Shown: positions 44,331 through 54,332, numbered from the stretch's first letter. The stretch is 64,000 nt of DNA from Klebsiella pneumoniae (GCA_943330855.2 CALQJI020000004.1:1-64000); one strand, 5' to 3'. The notes: generated by a model from the sequence alone, not told the origin. Numbers and translations are program-made.

Positions 44331-46886
44331 ATGAAACGCGCTTGCCTCCTCCTTGCCGCCCTCGCCCTCGCTCTTGGCGTCGCCACCGCCGACGACGCGA
44401 AAAAGAAGAAACCTCCAGTTCCGGCCCCGGCCCCAGCGGCCAAGCCCGCGCCGCCCGCCGCTCCCGCTGCCAAAGCCGCCGCCGCTGCCACGCCCACGCT
44501 CACCGCCGACCAGTCCGCGTTCTTCGAGAACAAAATCCGTCCGCTCCTCGCCAACCAGTGCCTCAAGTGCCACAGCACCGCCGAGGGCAAAGTCAAAGGT
44601 GGCCTCGCGCTCGACACCCGCGAGGGCGTGCTCAAGGGCGGCGATTCCGGCCCCGCCGTCATTCCCGGCAACCCGGACAAATCCCCGCTCATCCGCGCCG
44701 TCCGTTACACCGACCCGAATCTCCAGATGCCGCCCAAGGGCGAGAAGCTCACCGACGCGCAAGTCGCCGACCTCGTCGCGTGGGTTCGGATGGGCGCGCC
44801 CGACCCGCGCTCCGGCGCGGCCAAGGGCAAATACGCGAACGCCGGCGAGCGCAAAGTCTGGTGGGCTTTCCAGCCCGTGAAGCTCACGCCCGCGCCCGCC
44901 GTGCAGAACAATGCTTGGGCCGCGAACCCCGTGGACAACTACATCCTCGCCAAGCTGGAGGAGAAAAACCTCAAGCCCAGCGGCCCCGCCGAGAAGCAGG
45001 TGCTCATCCGCCGACTCTACTTCGACCTCATCGGCCTGCCGCCCACGCCCGCGGAAGTCGATGCCTTCGTCGCCGACAAATCTCCCACCGCCTACGCGCA
45101 GCTCGTGGACAAACTCCTCGCCTCGCCGCACTACGGCGAGCGTTGGAGCCGGCACTGGCTGGATGTCGCGCGCTACTCGGACACCATCGGCGACCCGGCG
45201 AAGAAACGGGAGTCGCCCGCCTATCCGTTCGCGTGGACCTACCGCGACTACGTGGTGAAGGCGTTTAATGACGACAAGCCTTACGACCAGTTCATCCGCG
45301 AGCAGCTTGCCGCCGATCGGCTGCCGAACAACAAGGACCGCACCACGCTGGCCGCGCTGGGTTTCATCACCGTAGGCGACCACTTCGATGGCAACCGCGA
45401 CGACATTATCAACGACCGAATCGACGTGGTGACGAAGGCCTTCAACGGCCTGACCGTCGCCTGCGCGCGCTGCCACGACCATATGTTCGACCCGATTCCG
45501 ACGAAGGATTACTACGCGCTGCACGGCATCTTCTCGAACGTCGAGGAGCCGAAGGAGCTGCCCATCATCGCCACGGCGGACAAGACGAAATATGCGGATT
45601 ACCTGAAGGAGAAGGCCGCACTGGACAAGGCCCAGACCGAGCTCGTGGCGCAGGCGAAGGCAGCGAAGGCCACGAAGAACAAAGGCAACAAGAAGGAACT
45701 TCAGAAGGAGGCGCTCCAGCTTGAGGTCCGAACCGACCGGCTCGACATCACGCATCCCGGCGCTCCAGTGCGCGCGATGGTGGTGCAGGACGTGGACAAG
45801 CCGAAGGATTCGCCGGTCTATATTCGCGGCGAGAAGGAGAACAAGGGCGAGTTGGTCCCACGCCGTTACCTCGAGGTCTTCCGGCAGCCCAACGCCAAGC
45901 CGTTCGTCTCCGGCAGCGGTCGGCTGGAGCTGGCTTACAGCATCGCGAACAAGAACAACCCGCTCACCGCGCGCGTGCTGGTGAACCGCGTCTGGCAGCA
46001 CCACTTCGGCGAGGGCTTCGTGCAGACGCCCGACGACTTCGGCACCATGAGCACGCCGCCCAGCCACCCGGAGTTGCTCGACTACCTGAGCACTTACCTC
46101 ACGGACAACGGCTGGTCCGTGAAGAAACTTCACCGACTCATTCTGCTCTCCGCGACCTACCAGCAGGCCAGCACGGACAACCCGCGCTTCGCGCAACTCG
46201 ACCCGTTCAACCGCCTGCTCTGGCGGCAGAACGTGCGTCGGCTGGAGTTCGAGCCGCTGCGCGATTCCATCCTCGCGATGGCTGGTTCGCTCGACGCCAC
46301 GATGGGCGGTCGCCCGGTGAATCTCGGCGGCGGCGACGACAACAATCCCGGCAAGGACAAGGCGAAGGCCGGCAGCCTGCGGCCCCAGGGCAACTACTCC
46401 ACGCGCCGCACGCTCTACGGCTACATCGACCGCGCGAACGTGGCCGAGGTGCTGAATCACTTCGACTTCGCGCCGCCCGAGATGCCCAACGGCAAGCGCT
46501 ACCAGACGACCGTCCCGCAGCAGGCGCTCTTCCTGATGAACAACGCGCTGGTCATCGAGCAGGCGCGGAAGATTGTGGAGCGCCCGGACTTCAAGGGCGT
46601 GGAGGACGAGGAGAAACGCATCGCGTTCCTCTACCGCCTCATCTACCAACGCACGCCGACCGCGCAGGAAATCCAACTCGGCCAAGCGTTCTTCGATGAG
46701 GCCCCCGCGCCCGGCCAGACGGCGGCCGCGCCTGCGCCGACGGTTCAGGCGGCACCGGTCCGCGTCGCCGCCAAAAAGGGCCGGCTGCCGCTGGCCGCGC
46801 CGCGCACTACACCTCGCCCCCTGAGCGCCTGGGCCGAATACGCCCATGCCCTCATCCTCGCCAACGAGTTCACCTTCGTGAACTGA
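44331..46886 (+). CDS. Exported PSCyt1 / DUF1549 / DUF1553 protein
   Basis: 851 residues. The signal peptide (ACLLLAALALALGVATA) is followed by a proline/alanine-rich linker. A planctomycete-type cytochrome c domain follows with CLKCHST near residue 76, then DUF1549 (about 185-420, including CARCHDHMFDPIP) and DUF1553 (about 530-790). A second alanine-rich stretch lies near 800-825, before the conserved end YAHALILANEFTFVN. Family members are exported and paired with DUF1501 proteins, as here. A lysine-rich segment at about 440-465 (AKAAKATKNKGNKKELQK) is unusual. Role not established; a c-type heme is expected. Confidence 0.92.
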   Translation: MKRACLLLAALALALGVATADDAKKKKPPVPAPAPAAKPAPPAAPAAKAAAAATPTLTADQSAFFENKIRPLLANQCLKCHSTAEGKVKGGLALDTREGVLKGGDSGPAVIPGNPDKSPLIRAVRYTDPNLQMPPKGEKLTDAQVADLVAWVRMGAPDPRSGAAKGKYANAGERKVWWAFQPVKLTPAPAVQNNAWAANPVDNYILAKLEEKNLKPSGPAEKQVLIRRLYFDLIGLPPTPAEVDAFVADKSPTAYAQLVDKLLASPHYGERWSRHWLDVARYSDTIGDPAKKRESPAYPFAWTYRDYVVKAFNDDKPYDQFIREQLAADRLPNNKDRTTLAALGFITVGDHFDGNRDDIINDRIDVVTKAFNGLTVACARCHDHMFDPIPTKDYYALHGIFSNVEEPKELPIIATADKTKYADYLKEKAALDKAQTELVAQAKAAKATKNKGNKKELQKEALQLEVRTDRLDITHPGAPVRAMVVQDVDKPKDSPVYIRGEKENKGELVPRRYLEVFRQPNAKPFVSGSGRLELAYSIANKNNPLTARVLVNRVWQHHFGEGFVQTPDDFGTMSTPPSHPELLDYLSTYLTDNGWSVKKLHRLILLSATYQQASTDNPRFAQLDPFNRLLWRQNVRRLEFEPLRDSILAMAGSLDATMGGRPVNLGGGDDNNPGKDKAKAGSLRPQGNYSTRRTLYGYIDRANVAEVLNHFDFAPPEMPNGKRYQTTVPQQALFLMNNALVIEQARKIVERPDFKGVEDEEKRIAFLYRLIYQRTPTAQEIQLGQAFFDEAPAPGQTAAAPAPTVQAAPVRVAAKKGRLPLAAPRTTPRPLSAWAEYAHALILANEFTFVN

Positions 46887-46890
46887 GCGC

Positions 46891-46950
46891 GCGTGCCGGC
46901 GGCTTCCAGTCGCCGTCCCCGACGGAGCGCGGAGCTCCAGGGAGGCACGC
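46891..46950. repeat. Inverted repeat GCGTGCC...GGCACGC
   Basis: A 7-bp perfect outer match with further inner pairings (cggcgg, ggagctcc), starting 4 bp after the DUF1549/1553 stop; a candidate terminator. Confidence 0.45.
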
Positions 46951-47077
46951 CTCCGTAATTCACTTTGACTGCGGGCGCATCGTCGCAAAACCTTCCGCGC
47001 CTATCGCGCCAGAAACTTTCAACTCAACCCCACTCACGGCTACGCCACCCGCGCTGCGTGAGGAGCGCGTCCACGCG

Positions 47078-48220
47078 TTGGATAACCTTCGCGCGGTCGC
47101 CATGCTGTTGGGCATCGTCCTGCACGCGGCGCTGTCGTTCATGACGCTGCCGATTCCGTGGATCGCGCGCGACGTGAGCCGCGGCCTCGGCTTCGACGTG
47201 ATGGTCGGCGTCATCCACGGATTTCGGATGCAGCTCTTCTTTTTTCTCGCCGGCTACTTCGCTCATCTCCTGTGGCAGCGGCTCGGCTCAAAGGCGTTTC
47301 TCCAACAGCGCTGGAAACGGATCGGCATCCCGTTTCTCCTCGGCATGGTCACGCTGATCCCGCTCATCGGGGCACTGTGGATGTGGGGCGAGTCACAAGC
47401 AGACCCACCTCCGGCCCGTCCGCAATACAGCGGTCTGACTCTATTTCATATCCCGACCGGCCACCTGTGGTTCCTGGAGATGCTGCTGATACTTTACGCC
47501 ATCGCAGTGCTGCTGGCGTGGGGAGGCCGGAAGTTGAACCCCGCCGCGTGGCTGCCCCGGCTCGATGCCGCGTTCGACTGGTTCATCGCGCAACGTTGGA
47601 AGCCTCTGTTGCTCATCCCGCCGACCGTGCTGTGCCTGTGGGGCGGACCGATGCTGGGCGAGATTGACGCGGCTGGCCTGCGCTTGCTCCCGGCGGCGCG
47701 CGCGGTGGTCTACTACGGCTTGTTCTTCTCCGTCGGCTGGTGGCTGCACCGGCGGCGGCACCAACTCGCTGCGCTGCGCGGCTGGAACAACACTTACTTC
47801 CTGCTCGCGGGGGTGGCCTTTGCCACGTTGGGCGCTTGTCACTTGGCGCAGGTGAAGCCCGATGACGCGCAATTCCTGCGGGTCAAACTGCTCGCCCTCG
47901 CCGCCGCGTCGCTTTACGCGTGGACGATGACCTTCGCCATGACGGGTTGGTTCATGCGCTTCGCCGGCCAGCATCGCCCGTGGATTCGCTACCTCGCAGA
48001 CGCCTCTTACTGGTGCTACCTCCTGCACATGCCGCTCGTGCTCTGGCTGCAAGTCCTCGTCGCAAAATGGCCGGTGAACGGCTGGCTAAAGTTCGCCTTC
48101 ATCATGGGGGTGAACATCGTCGTGCTGCTCGCCAGCTATCAACTGTGCGTGCGCTACACGTGGATTGGCCGCCTGCTCAACGGTCCGAGGGAGAGACCGA
48201 AAAATGTTACCCGCGGATAA
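47078..48220 (+). CDS. Membrane acyltransferase (acyltransferase-3 / OpgC-like)
   Basis: 380 residues with about ten membrane helices. Acyltransferase-3 features: LDNLRAVAMLLGIVLHAALS at the start, where the conserved histidine follows, FFLAGYFAHLLWQR near 50, and TGHLWFLEMLLILYA near 125. Such enzymes transfer acyl or succinyl groups to glucans or other envelope polymers. The frame opens at TTG 47078; the codons upstream (LREERVHA) also look family-like, so the true start may be a little upstream and non-standard. The stop codon lies within a repeat element, which supplies the last residues NVTRG. Confidence 0.85.
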   Translation: MDNLRAVAMLLGIVLHAALSFMTLPIPWIARDVSRGLGFDVMVGVIHGFRMQLFFFLAGYFAHLLWQRLGSKAFLQQRWKRIGIPFLLGMVTLIPLIGALWMWGESQADPPPARPQYSGLTLFHIPTGHLWFLEMLLILYAIAVLLAWGGRKLNPAAWLPRLDAAFDWFIAQRWKPLLLIPPTVLCLWGGPMLGEIDAAGLRLLPAARAVVYYGLFFSVGWWLHRRRHQLAALRGWNNTYFLLAGVAFATLGACHLAQVKPDDAQFLRVKLLALAAASLYAWTMTFAMTGWFMRFAGQHRPWIRYLADASYWCYLLHMPLVLWLQVLVAKWPVNGWLKFAFIMGVNIVVLLASYQLCVRYTWIGRLLNGPRERPKNVTRG

Positions 48221-48277
48221 CGCAGATGACGCGGATTGAGGAAGCTTACCATCCGCGTCATACGTTTTATCCGCGGG
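48210..48277. repeat. Inverted element cccgcggataa...ttatccgcggg at the acyltransferase end
   Basis: Outer arms cccgcggataa / ttatccgcggg are an 11-bp perfect inverted repeat. Inner gacgcggat / atccgcgtc also pair. It contains the TAA stop of the acyltransferase gene. Lies between convergent genes and may terminate both. Confidence 0.8.
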
Positions 48278-48327
48278 CAGTCTCCTCCCGCTTGATCTCT
48301 CTGCGCCCTCTCGCGGCGAAACAACAG

Positions 48328-49584
48328 CTACTTCAAAAACGGTCCGACTACTTCCTTCCAAATCGCGTAGCCCTTCTCGTTCATGTGCAACTTGTCCTCG
48401 ACGAAGATGTCGGGCTTGGGCGTGCCGTCCGGCCCCATCATGGCGGCGAACACGTTGATGAACGCGAGCTGCGGGTCCGCCTTCGTCACGGCCTCGATGC
48501 GCCGATTCGCCTCGCGCACTTCGTCCACCTGCTTCCAGCGCGCCGGGTTTCCCGCGACGGAGATACAAGCCACGCGCGTCCCCGGCAGCTTCTTCTTCAC
48601 GAGCGCGACGAAGGCCTTGAAGTCCGCCTCCACGCGCTCCGCCGTCAGGCCCGCGTTGATGTCGTTGCCGCCCGCGTAGAGCACGATGAGGCGCGGCTGA
48701 TGCGGCAGCACCGCGCGGTCGAAATAGTTCACCGAGTCGAACATCGCGGACCCGCCAAAGCCCCGGTTCACGACCTTGTGCTCGGGGAAATCCTGCGCGA
48801 GCGACTTCCAGCGCACGATGCTCGAGCTGCCCACGAAGACGATGCCGCCCTTCACCGGCGGGTTCGTCGCGTTCTGCTTCGCGAAGCCGTCCATCGCGCC
48901 CTGCCACTTGATGCAGGACGTGACGATGTCGTAGGCCGCCTCGCTGAAGTGCAACTTGTCCGCGACGAACAACTCCGCGCGGGGCTGTCCGTCGTCGCCG
49001 AGCAACTGCGGGAAATAGTTGATGAAACCAAGCTGGCCGTCCGCCTTCGCGTAGTCGGCGATGAGCTGGTTCGCCTGCCTCGCCTGCTCCACCTCACTCC
49101 AGCGCGCTGGCGAAGTCGGGATGCACAGGTAGTTGATCTGGGTCTTGGGCAGCGCCGCGCGGACCTTCGTCACGAACGCCTTGAAGTCCGCAAGCACCTG
49201 CGCTGGCGACTTGCCCGAGTGCAGGTCGTTGCCGCCCGCGTTCAGGTAAATCGTCTTCGGCGCGTAGGGGATGACCACGCGGTCCGCGAAGTGGACGCAG
49301 TCACTCAACTGCGAGCCGCCGAAGCCGCGGTTGATAACCTTCTGCTTGCCGAAGCGCTGCGGCAGCGACTTCCACAACCGGATGTTCGACGCGCCATAAA
49401 ACAGCGTCGCGTCCTTCGGCGGCGCGTTGGTCTTGTCCTCGGCCTCGTAGGCGGCGATGGCCTTCTCGAAGCGTGCCGGGTCAGCGGCCTTCTCAGCGGC
49501 GGGGGCGAAGGACACCGCCAGCGACCCGACGGCGACGAGCAGGAGAAATCGTGAACGAGTCAGCAGAACGGCGGGCAATTTCAT
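48328..49584 (-). CDS. Exported protein with two SGNH/GDSL hydrolase domains
   Basis: 418 residues; signal peptide (RFLLLVAVGSLAVSFAPAA). Two complete SGNH-type domains lie in tandem. Domain 1 (about 55-230): nucleophile serine in FYGASNIRLW, YLNAGGNDLHSG, and the Asp-His pair in VADKLHFSE. Domain 2 (about 245-418): VGSSSIVRWKSL, YAGGNDINAG, and VEDKLHMNE. All catalytic blocks are retained in both, so both may be active. Single-domain versions (about 200-230 residues) are the usual form; the two halves are clearly similar, so a duplication and fusion is likely. Substrates are probably acetylated or acylated glycans. ATG 49584; the long upstream extension of the frame is antisense to the next gene. 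Confidence 0.88.
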   Translation of the reverse strand: MKLPAVLLTRSRFLLLVAVGSLAVSFAPAAEKAADPARFEKAIAAYEAEDKTNAPPKDATLFYGASNIRLWKSLPQRFGKQKVINRGFGGSQLSDCVHFADRVVIPYAPKTIYLNAGGNDLHSGKSPAQVLADFKAFVTKVRAALPKTQINYLCIPTSPARWSEVEQARQANQLIADYAKADGQLGFINYFPQLLGDDGQPRAELFVADKLHFSEAAYDIVTSCIKWQGAMDGFAKQNATNPPVKGGIVFVGSSSIVRWKSLAQDFPEHKVVNRGFGGSAMFDSVNYFDRAVLPHQPRLIVLYAGGNDINAGLTAERVEADFKAFVALVKKKLPGTRVACISVAGNPARWKQVDEVREANRRIEAVTKADPQLAFINVFAAMMGPDGTPKPDIFVEDKLHMNEKGYAIWKEVVGPFLK

Positions 49585-49683
49585 GCCCGCGAGTTTCCGC
49601 ACTCCCGTTGAAAGGGAAAGCGCAAAGATTCCCCTGAAACAATCCCCCCTAGCCTTCGTCGCACACGGAGCTATTTTACGACC

Positions 49684-51021
49684 ATGTTGACCTTGCCCGG
49701 CAAATCCACCCGCACCTTTTGCGACGGCCAATCCCGCCGCGACTTCCTCCGCATCGGTGCGCTCGGCTTTGGTGGCCTGACCCTGCCGGACCTGTTGCGC
49801 GTCGAGGCGCAAGCGGGCATTCGCAAATCCCACAAGGCCATCATCAACATCTTCCTGCCCGGCGGCCCGCCGCATCAGGATATGTTCGACCTGAAGATGG
49901 ACGCGCCGCGCGAGATTCGCGGCGAGCTGCGCCCCATCAACACCAACGTCCCCGGCATCCAAATCGGCGAACTGCTCCCCCGCACCGCCGCCCTCATGGA
50001 CAAACTCGTCCTCATCCGCTCCGTCGTCGGCGCGGTGGATGACCACAACGCCTTCCAGTGCCAGACCGGCCACCTCGCGCGCAACCAACCGCCCGGCGGC
50101 TGGCCCTCCCTCGGCTCCGTCCTCTCCAAGCTCCAAGGCCCCGTGGACAAGTCCGTCCCGGCGTTCTTCGGCCTCGCGCCCAAGATGGGCGAGATGCGTT
50201 GGGCGGACGCCGGCAAACCCGGCTTCCTCGGCATCGGCCACGCGCCCTTCAAGCCCTCCGGCGCGGGCAAAGAAGACATGGTCCTCGACGGCCTCACCCT
50301 CGACCGCCTCGACGACCGCAAACGCCTCCTCACCAGCTTCGACAACTTCCGCCGCGACGTCGACAGCAGTGGCCTGATGGACGGCCTCGACAGCTTCACG
50401 CAACAAGCCTTTGGGATGCTCACTTCGAGCAAAGTCCTCGAAGCCCTCGACCTCGATAAGGAAGACCCCAAGGTCCGCGCTCGCTACGGACGGGGCGACG
50501 CGAAGAATCGCGACGACGGCGGCCCCAAACTCATGGAGCACATGCTCATGGCCCGCCGCCTTGTGGAAGCCGGCGCGCGTTGCGTGACCCTTGCCTTCAG
50601 CCGCTGGGACCATCACGGCCGCATCTTCGATGCGCTCCGCCAAGACTGCCCCCTCCTCGACCAGGGTTTCAGCGCCCTCATCGAAGACCTGTATCAACGC
50701 GGCCTCGATAAGGACGTGACCGTCATTCTCTGGGGCGAGTTTGGCCGCACGCCGAAGATCAACGCTAGCGGCGGGCGTGACCACTGGCCCGCCGTCTCCT
50801 GCGCCGTCCTCGCCGGCGGCGGCATGCGCACCGGTCAAGTCATCGGAAGCACCGACCGTTTGGGCGGCGAGGCGAATGAACGCCCCGTCCACTTCGGTGA
50901 GATCTTCGCCACGCTCTACGACCGCGTCGGCATCAACGCCAACCAAGTCACCCTCCCCGACCTCTCCGGCCGCCCGCAATACCTCGTGGACGGCTGGGAG
51001 CCACTGAAGGAAGTGATTTAG
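49684..51021 (+). CDS. DUF1501 protein, Tat-exported (stand-alone)
   Basis: 445 residues. The twin-arginine signal [19 protein letters not shown] lies near residue 18. Landmarks: [57 protein letters not shown] and [20 protein letters not shown]. The ending [20 protein letters not shown] is typical of the subgroup that follows DUF1549/1553 genes in Planctomycetes, but none is adjacent here. ATG start. A solo TCAGCGG repeat follows the stop by 3 bp. Confidence 0.92.
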   Translation: MLTLPGKSTRTFCDGQSRRDFLRIGALGFGGLTLPDLLRVEAQAGIRKSHKAIINIFLPGGPPHQDMFDLKMDAPREIRGELRPINTNVPGIQIGELLPRTAALMDKLVLIRSVVGAVDDHNAFQCQTGHLARNQPPGGWPSLGSVLSKLQGPVDKSVPAFFGLAPKMGEMRWADAGKPGFLGIGHAPFKPSGAGKEDMVLDGLTLDRLDDRKRLLTSFDNFRRDVDSSGLMDGLDSFTQQAFGMLTSSKVLEALDLDKEDPKVRARYGRGDAKNRDDGGPKLMEHMLMARRLVEAGARCVTLAFSRWDHHGRIFDALRQDCPLLDQGFSALIEDLYQRGLDKDVTVILWGEFGRTPKINASGGRDHWPAVSCAVLAGGGMRTGQVIGSTDRLGGEANERPVHFGEIFATLYDRVGINANQVTLPDLSGRPQYLVDGWEPLKEVI

Positions 51022-51023
51022 AA

Positions 51024-51040
51024 ATCAGCGGTCAGCAGTC
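51024..51040. repeat. Solo TCAGCGG-type repeat after a DUF1501 gene
   Basis: About two units (tcagcggtcagcagtc), the same heptanucleotide as at 3421-3446 and 3904-3932, here without an inverted partner. Confidence 0.55.
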
Positions 51041-51081
51041 GCGAGAAGGCAGGGAGAACTCGCTCACCAAAGTCAGCCAGC

Positions 51082-51816
51082 TCAGGGCGAGTAGCCGAGC
51101 GTCGTGTTGACGAGTGTCGGGCTCTTCACGGTCTCCACATGCCAGTCCCAATAGACCCGGTTCCAAGTGGCACCATGCGAGGGCCGCTTGGGCAGGTTGC
51201 TATACCAACCCCAGTTGGGCGCGTTGCACATCACTTGGTCCACATCGGTCATGGCCCAGATGGCGGAGGGCGAGCCGAAGCTTTCGATGTAGCTGAGGCG
51301 CTGAGGGACGGCGGGCGCGGCGGCGTTGCCATAGCCGAAAGGCTTGGCGGCGAGAATGGCGTCGGCGGAGGTGTTGACGCTCCAGTTGACGGCGTAGCAG
51401 CGAACCTGAATTCCGAGCAGGGAGTTGGCGGCGGTTTGCCGCTGGAAGCCTGCGCACAGGAGGGCTTTGATCTCATTGGTTTGCGTCGCGCCGAGCGTCG
51501 CGGGCTGCGGTTGGCTGAGATAAGGCGCGAGGAACCAAGGCAGAGTGCTATTGCCGCCCTGGGTGTAGCTGGGCGGCACGCCGATCTCGATCGGACCGGG
51601 GAGCTTGCCGTCGTAGTCATCCGCATAGAGCTGAATCGCGAGGCCGACCTGCTTCAACGCATTCTGGCACTGCGCCTGGGTGGCCTTCTTCTTCGCGTTC
51701 GCCAAGGCGGGTAATAACATCCCGGCGAGGATCGCAATGATGGCGATGACCACGAGAAGTTCGATGAGGGTGAAACCAGCGCAACGGCGGGCGGGTTGAG
51801 GCGGGCGATTCGTCAT
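51082..51816 (-). CDS. Prepilin-type N-terminal cleavage/methylation protein (DUF1559-like)
   Basis: 244 residues. The type IV prepilin signal [17 protein letters not shown] follows a short basic leader ([13 protein letters not shown]). The cleavage site is G/F and Glu5 is present. After the helix come [18 protein letters not shown] and [11 protein letters not shown], the standard opening of the pseudopilin-like proteins that are very numerous in Verrucomicrobia and Lentisphaerae. Such proteins are processed by PilD-type peptidase; individual roles are unknown. No secretion-system genes are near. ATG start. Confidence 0.9.
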   Translation of the reverse strand: MTNRPPQPARRCAGFTLIELLVVIAIIAILAGMLLPALANAKKKATQAQCQNALKQVGLAIQLYADDYDGKLPGPIEIGVPPSYTQGGNSTLPWFLAPYLSQPQPATLGATQTNEIKALLCAGFQRQTAANSLLGIQVRCYAVNWSVNTSADAILAAKPFGYGNAAAPAVPQRLSYIESFGSPSAIWAMTDVDQVMCNAPNWGWYSNLPKRPSHGATWNRVYWDWHVETVKSPTLVNTTLGYSP

Positions 51817-51862
51817 GCGTGGTTAGCTGACGGAATTGTGGGCCGGGAAATCCCTTCAAAAC

Positions 51863-53383
51863 TCACCGGCTAATTTGCACCGCCTTCACCAAGCCATCAA
51901 TCGTGTGCTGCTTCGCCTCCACCGTTGGCTGGAGGCCAAGCGCGACGAGCGCCTTCGTGGTCTCCGGGCCGATGCTCGCGGTCTTCAGCGCGGGGAACTG
52001 CTTCAGCAACTCCGGCAGCGGGAAACGCGCGTGGAAATTCTCGACCGCCGAGCTGCTCGCGAAGGTCAGCCAATCCGCGCCTTCCTCCAGCAGGCGTGCC
52101 GCCGCGCCATTCACGTCCTCCGTCTCCGGCACGGTTTGATAGACGGCCACGTCGTCCACAATCGCTCCCTGGTCTTCGAGGAGCTTGGGCAGTTCGAGAT
52201 TCGCCACTTCGGCGCGCAGCAGGAGGACCCGGAGGTTTTCCAGGTCGTCCTTCGCTCCGATGGCCTTGCTGATGTCCTTGGCCACGTATTTGTCCGGCAT
52301 CGCGTCCACAGAAAGGTGCAGCTCCTTCAGCTTCGCCGCCGTGGCCGGCCCGACCGCCGCGATGCGCACGCCGCCGATGGAGCGGAGGTCATCAAACGCC
52401 TTGAAGAAGTAGTCGAAGAAGCTCGTGACGCCGTTGGGGCTGGTGAAGACCATCCACTGGTAGCTGCCCAGCCCGCCCATCATCTCGGCAATGAGTTCTT
52501 GCCGCTTCGGCGCGACAATCTTGATGGTGGGAATCTCCAGCACGTCTGCGCCGAGTTCCGTGAACTGGTGTGCAAGTTCGCTCGCCTGCTCGCGCGTGCG
52601 GGTGACGACGACGCGTTGCCCGAAGAGCGGGCGTTGCTCGAACCAGTTCAACTTCCCGCGCAGCTTCACCACCCCGCCGATAATGGTGACAGCGGGCGCG
52701 GCAAACTTCGCCTTGTCCACTACGTCCGCGATGTTGGCGAGCGTGCCTTCGATGCTCTGCTGCCGTCCTGTCGTGCCCCAACGCACGAGCGCGACCGGCG
52801 TCTCCGCCGCCATGCCGTGCGCGATGAGTTGCTCGGCGATGCGCCGGATGCGCTCGACGCCCATGAGCACGACCTTCGTTCCGGTGGACTTCGCGAGCTG
52901 CGCCCAATCAATGCTGCTCTCGTCCTTCGTCGGGTCTTCGTGCCCGGTGAGCACGGTGAAGCTGGAGCAATGATCGCGGTGCGTGACGGGGATGCCCGCG
53001 TAGTTCGGCCCGGCGACGAAGGAGGAAACGCCCGGCACCACCTCGAAGGGAACCTTCGCCGCCGCGAGTTCCTCGGCCTCCTCGCCGCCCCTTCCGAAGA
53101 TGTAAGGATCCCCACCCTTGAGTCGCACGACGACCTTGCCCTCCTTCGCTTTCGTGACGAGCAACTGGTTCAGCTCCTCCTGCGGGATGGCGTGGGCGGC
53201 AGCGCGCTTGCCCCCGTAGATGAACTCGGCGGACTTGGGCGCGAGGCGGAGCAGATCCTGATTGACGAGTGCGTCATAGACCACGACATCCGCGCGAGCG
53301 AGCAACTCGGCTCCACGTCGCGTGAACAAACCCGCGTCGCCCGGCCCTGCGCCAACCAAATAAACTGTGCCTTTTGCCTTCAT
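51863..53383 (-). CDS. cobA-hemD: Fused uroporphyrinogen III methyltransferase / uroporphyrinogen III synthase
   Basis: 506 residues. The N-terminal half (about 1-245) is SUMT/CobA: VYLVGAGPGDAGLFTRRGAE, VVRLKGGDPYIFGRGGEEAE, VTHRDHCSSFTVLTGHE and LVRWGTTGRQQSIEGTL. The C-terminal half (about 255-506) is HemD: GQRVVVTRTREQASELAH, VFTSPNGVTSFF and LTFASSSAVENF. HemD closes the ring of the hemC product and CobA begins the branch to siroheme and cobalamin. The fused form is common in several phyla. It completes the heme steps hemA-hemC-hemD within the window, though 10 kb from hemC. ATG start. Confidence 0.94.
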   Translation of the reverse strand: MKAKGTVYLVGAGPGDAGLFTRRGAELLARADVVVYDALVNQDLLRLAPKSAEFIYGGKRAAAHAIPQEELNQLLVTKAKEGKVVVRLKGGDPYIFGRGGEEAEELAAAKVPFEVVPGVSSFVAGPNYAGIPVTHRDHCSSFTVLTGHEDPTKDESSIDWAQLAKSTGTKVVLMGVERIRRIAEQLIAHGMAAETPVALVRWGTTGRQQSIEGTLANIADVVDKAKFAAPAVTIIGGVVKLRGKLNWFEQRPLFGQRVVVTRTREQASELAHQFTELGADVLEIPTIKIVAPKRQELIAEMMGGLGSYQWMVFTSPNGVTSFFDYFFKAFDDLRSIGGVRIAAVGPATAAKLKELHLSVDAMPDKYVAKDISKAIGAKDDLENLRVLLLRAEVANLELPKLLEDQGAIVDDVAVYQTVPETEDVNGAAARLLEEGADWLTFASSSAVENFHARFPLPELLKQFPALKTASIGPETTKALVALGLQPTVEAKQHTIDGLVKAVQISR

Positions 53384-53525
53384 GTGCGCGGGACTGTAAA
53401 AGCCGAAGCCAAAAGCTCAAAGGTCAAAAGCTGTGCCCCAGCTACAATCCGCAGGCCGCGCTCTCCGGTGGTCAGGTCGACATTTTTCTTCACCGGTTGC
53501 TCGGAATCCCCCATCGTCCGCGCCC

Positions 53526-54332
53526 ATGAATATGTTCGATTTACAGGGTGAAGTTGCCGTTGTCATCGGTGCCACAGGCGTCCTCGGCGGCGCGCTCGCA
53601 GACGGCCTCGCGGAAGCCGGCGCTAAAGTCGCCGTCCTCGGACGCAATGCCGAACGCGGCGAGGCTCGCGTGCAGGCGATTCAGGCGAAGGGCGGCCAAG
53701 CTGCGTTCTTCAATTGCGACGCCATCTCCCGCGCTTCACTCGGCGAGGCGCACCAACAAATCGAAGCCAAGTTCGGTGCGCCGACGATTCTCGTGAACGC
53801 CGCCGGAGGCAACGCCCCGCAAGTCACCGTCACCGCCGAGCGCCCGTTCGAGCAAATCGCGCTCGCCGACTGGCAGGCGAATTTCGACCTCAATCTCGCC
53901 GGCGGCGTGCTGCTGCCCTGTCAGGAATTCGGCCCGGCAATGTGCCAACGCGGGCGCGGCAGCATCATCAACATCGCCAGCGTCTCCGCGCACCTGCCCC
54001 TCTCGCGCGTCGTGACCTACTCGGCGGCCAAGGCGGCGGTCCTGAGCCTCTCGCAGTTCCTCGCCCGCGAGTGGGCGACGAAGGGCGTGCGCGTGAACAC
54101 ACTCACGCCCGGCTTCTTCCCCGCCGAGCAGAACCGCAAGCTGCTCTTCAACGAGGACGGCTCGCCCACCGCGCGCACGAAGTCCATCTGGGGCCACACG
54201 CCGATGAATCGCTTCGGCGAATCGCACGAGCTGATGGGCGCATGTCTTTTCCTCGCCAGCCACAAGGCCAGCAGCTTCGTGACGGGCACGGATATCCGAG
54301 TGGATGGTGGGTTCCTGAGCCAGACCATTTGA
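53526..54332 (+). CDS. SDR-family oxidoreductase (D-mannonate/gluconate dehydrogenase-like)
   Basis: 268 residues. Classical SDR features: cofactor loop VIGATGVLGGALADGL at about 13-28, NAAGGN near 89, catalytic Ser in INIASVSAHLPLSRVVTYSA with the YxxxK in TYSAAKAAV near 163, and C-terminal GTDIRVDGGFLS. The closest described types are fructuronate/mannonate and gluconate 5-dehydrogenases. NAD(P)-dependent, cytoplasmic. ATG 53526 gives MNMFDLQGEVAVVIG. A LarA-like racemase gene lies downstream on the same strand, separated by a toxin-antitoxin-like pair. Confidence 0.9.
   Translation: MNMFDLQGEVAVVIGATGVLGGALADGLAEAGAKVAVLGRNAERGEARVQAIQAKGGQAAFFNCDAISRASLGEAHQQIEAKFGAPTILVNAAGGNAPQVTVTAERPFEQIALADWQANFDLNLAGGVLLPCQEFGPAMCQRGRGSIINIASVSAHLPLSRVVTYSAAKAAVLSLSQFLAREWATKGVRVNTLTPGFFPAEQNRKLLFNEDGSPTARTKSIWGHTPMNRFGESHELMGACLFLASHKASSFVTGTDIRVDGGFLSQTI

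Noticed and set aside
42333..46988. A 1551-codon minus-strand open frame
   Set aside because: It is antisense to the DUF1501 and DUF1549/1553 genes and reads Arg/Val/Glu-rich low-complexity sequence, as expected opposite high-GC coding DNA.
48328..50979. Long N-terminal extension of the SGNH hydrolase frame
   Set aside because: The part beyond 49584 is antisense to the DUF1501 gene; a clean signal peptide starts at ATG 49584.
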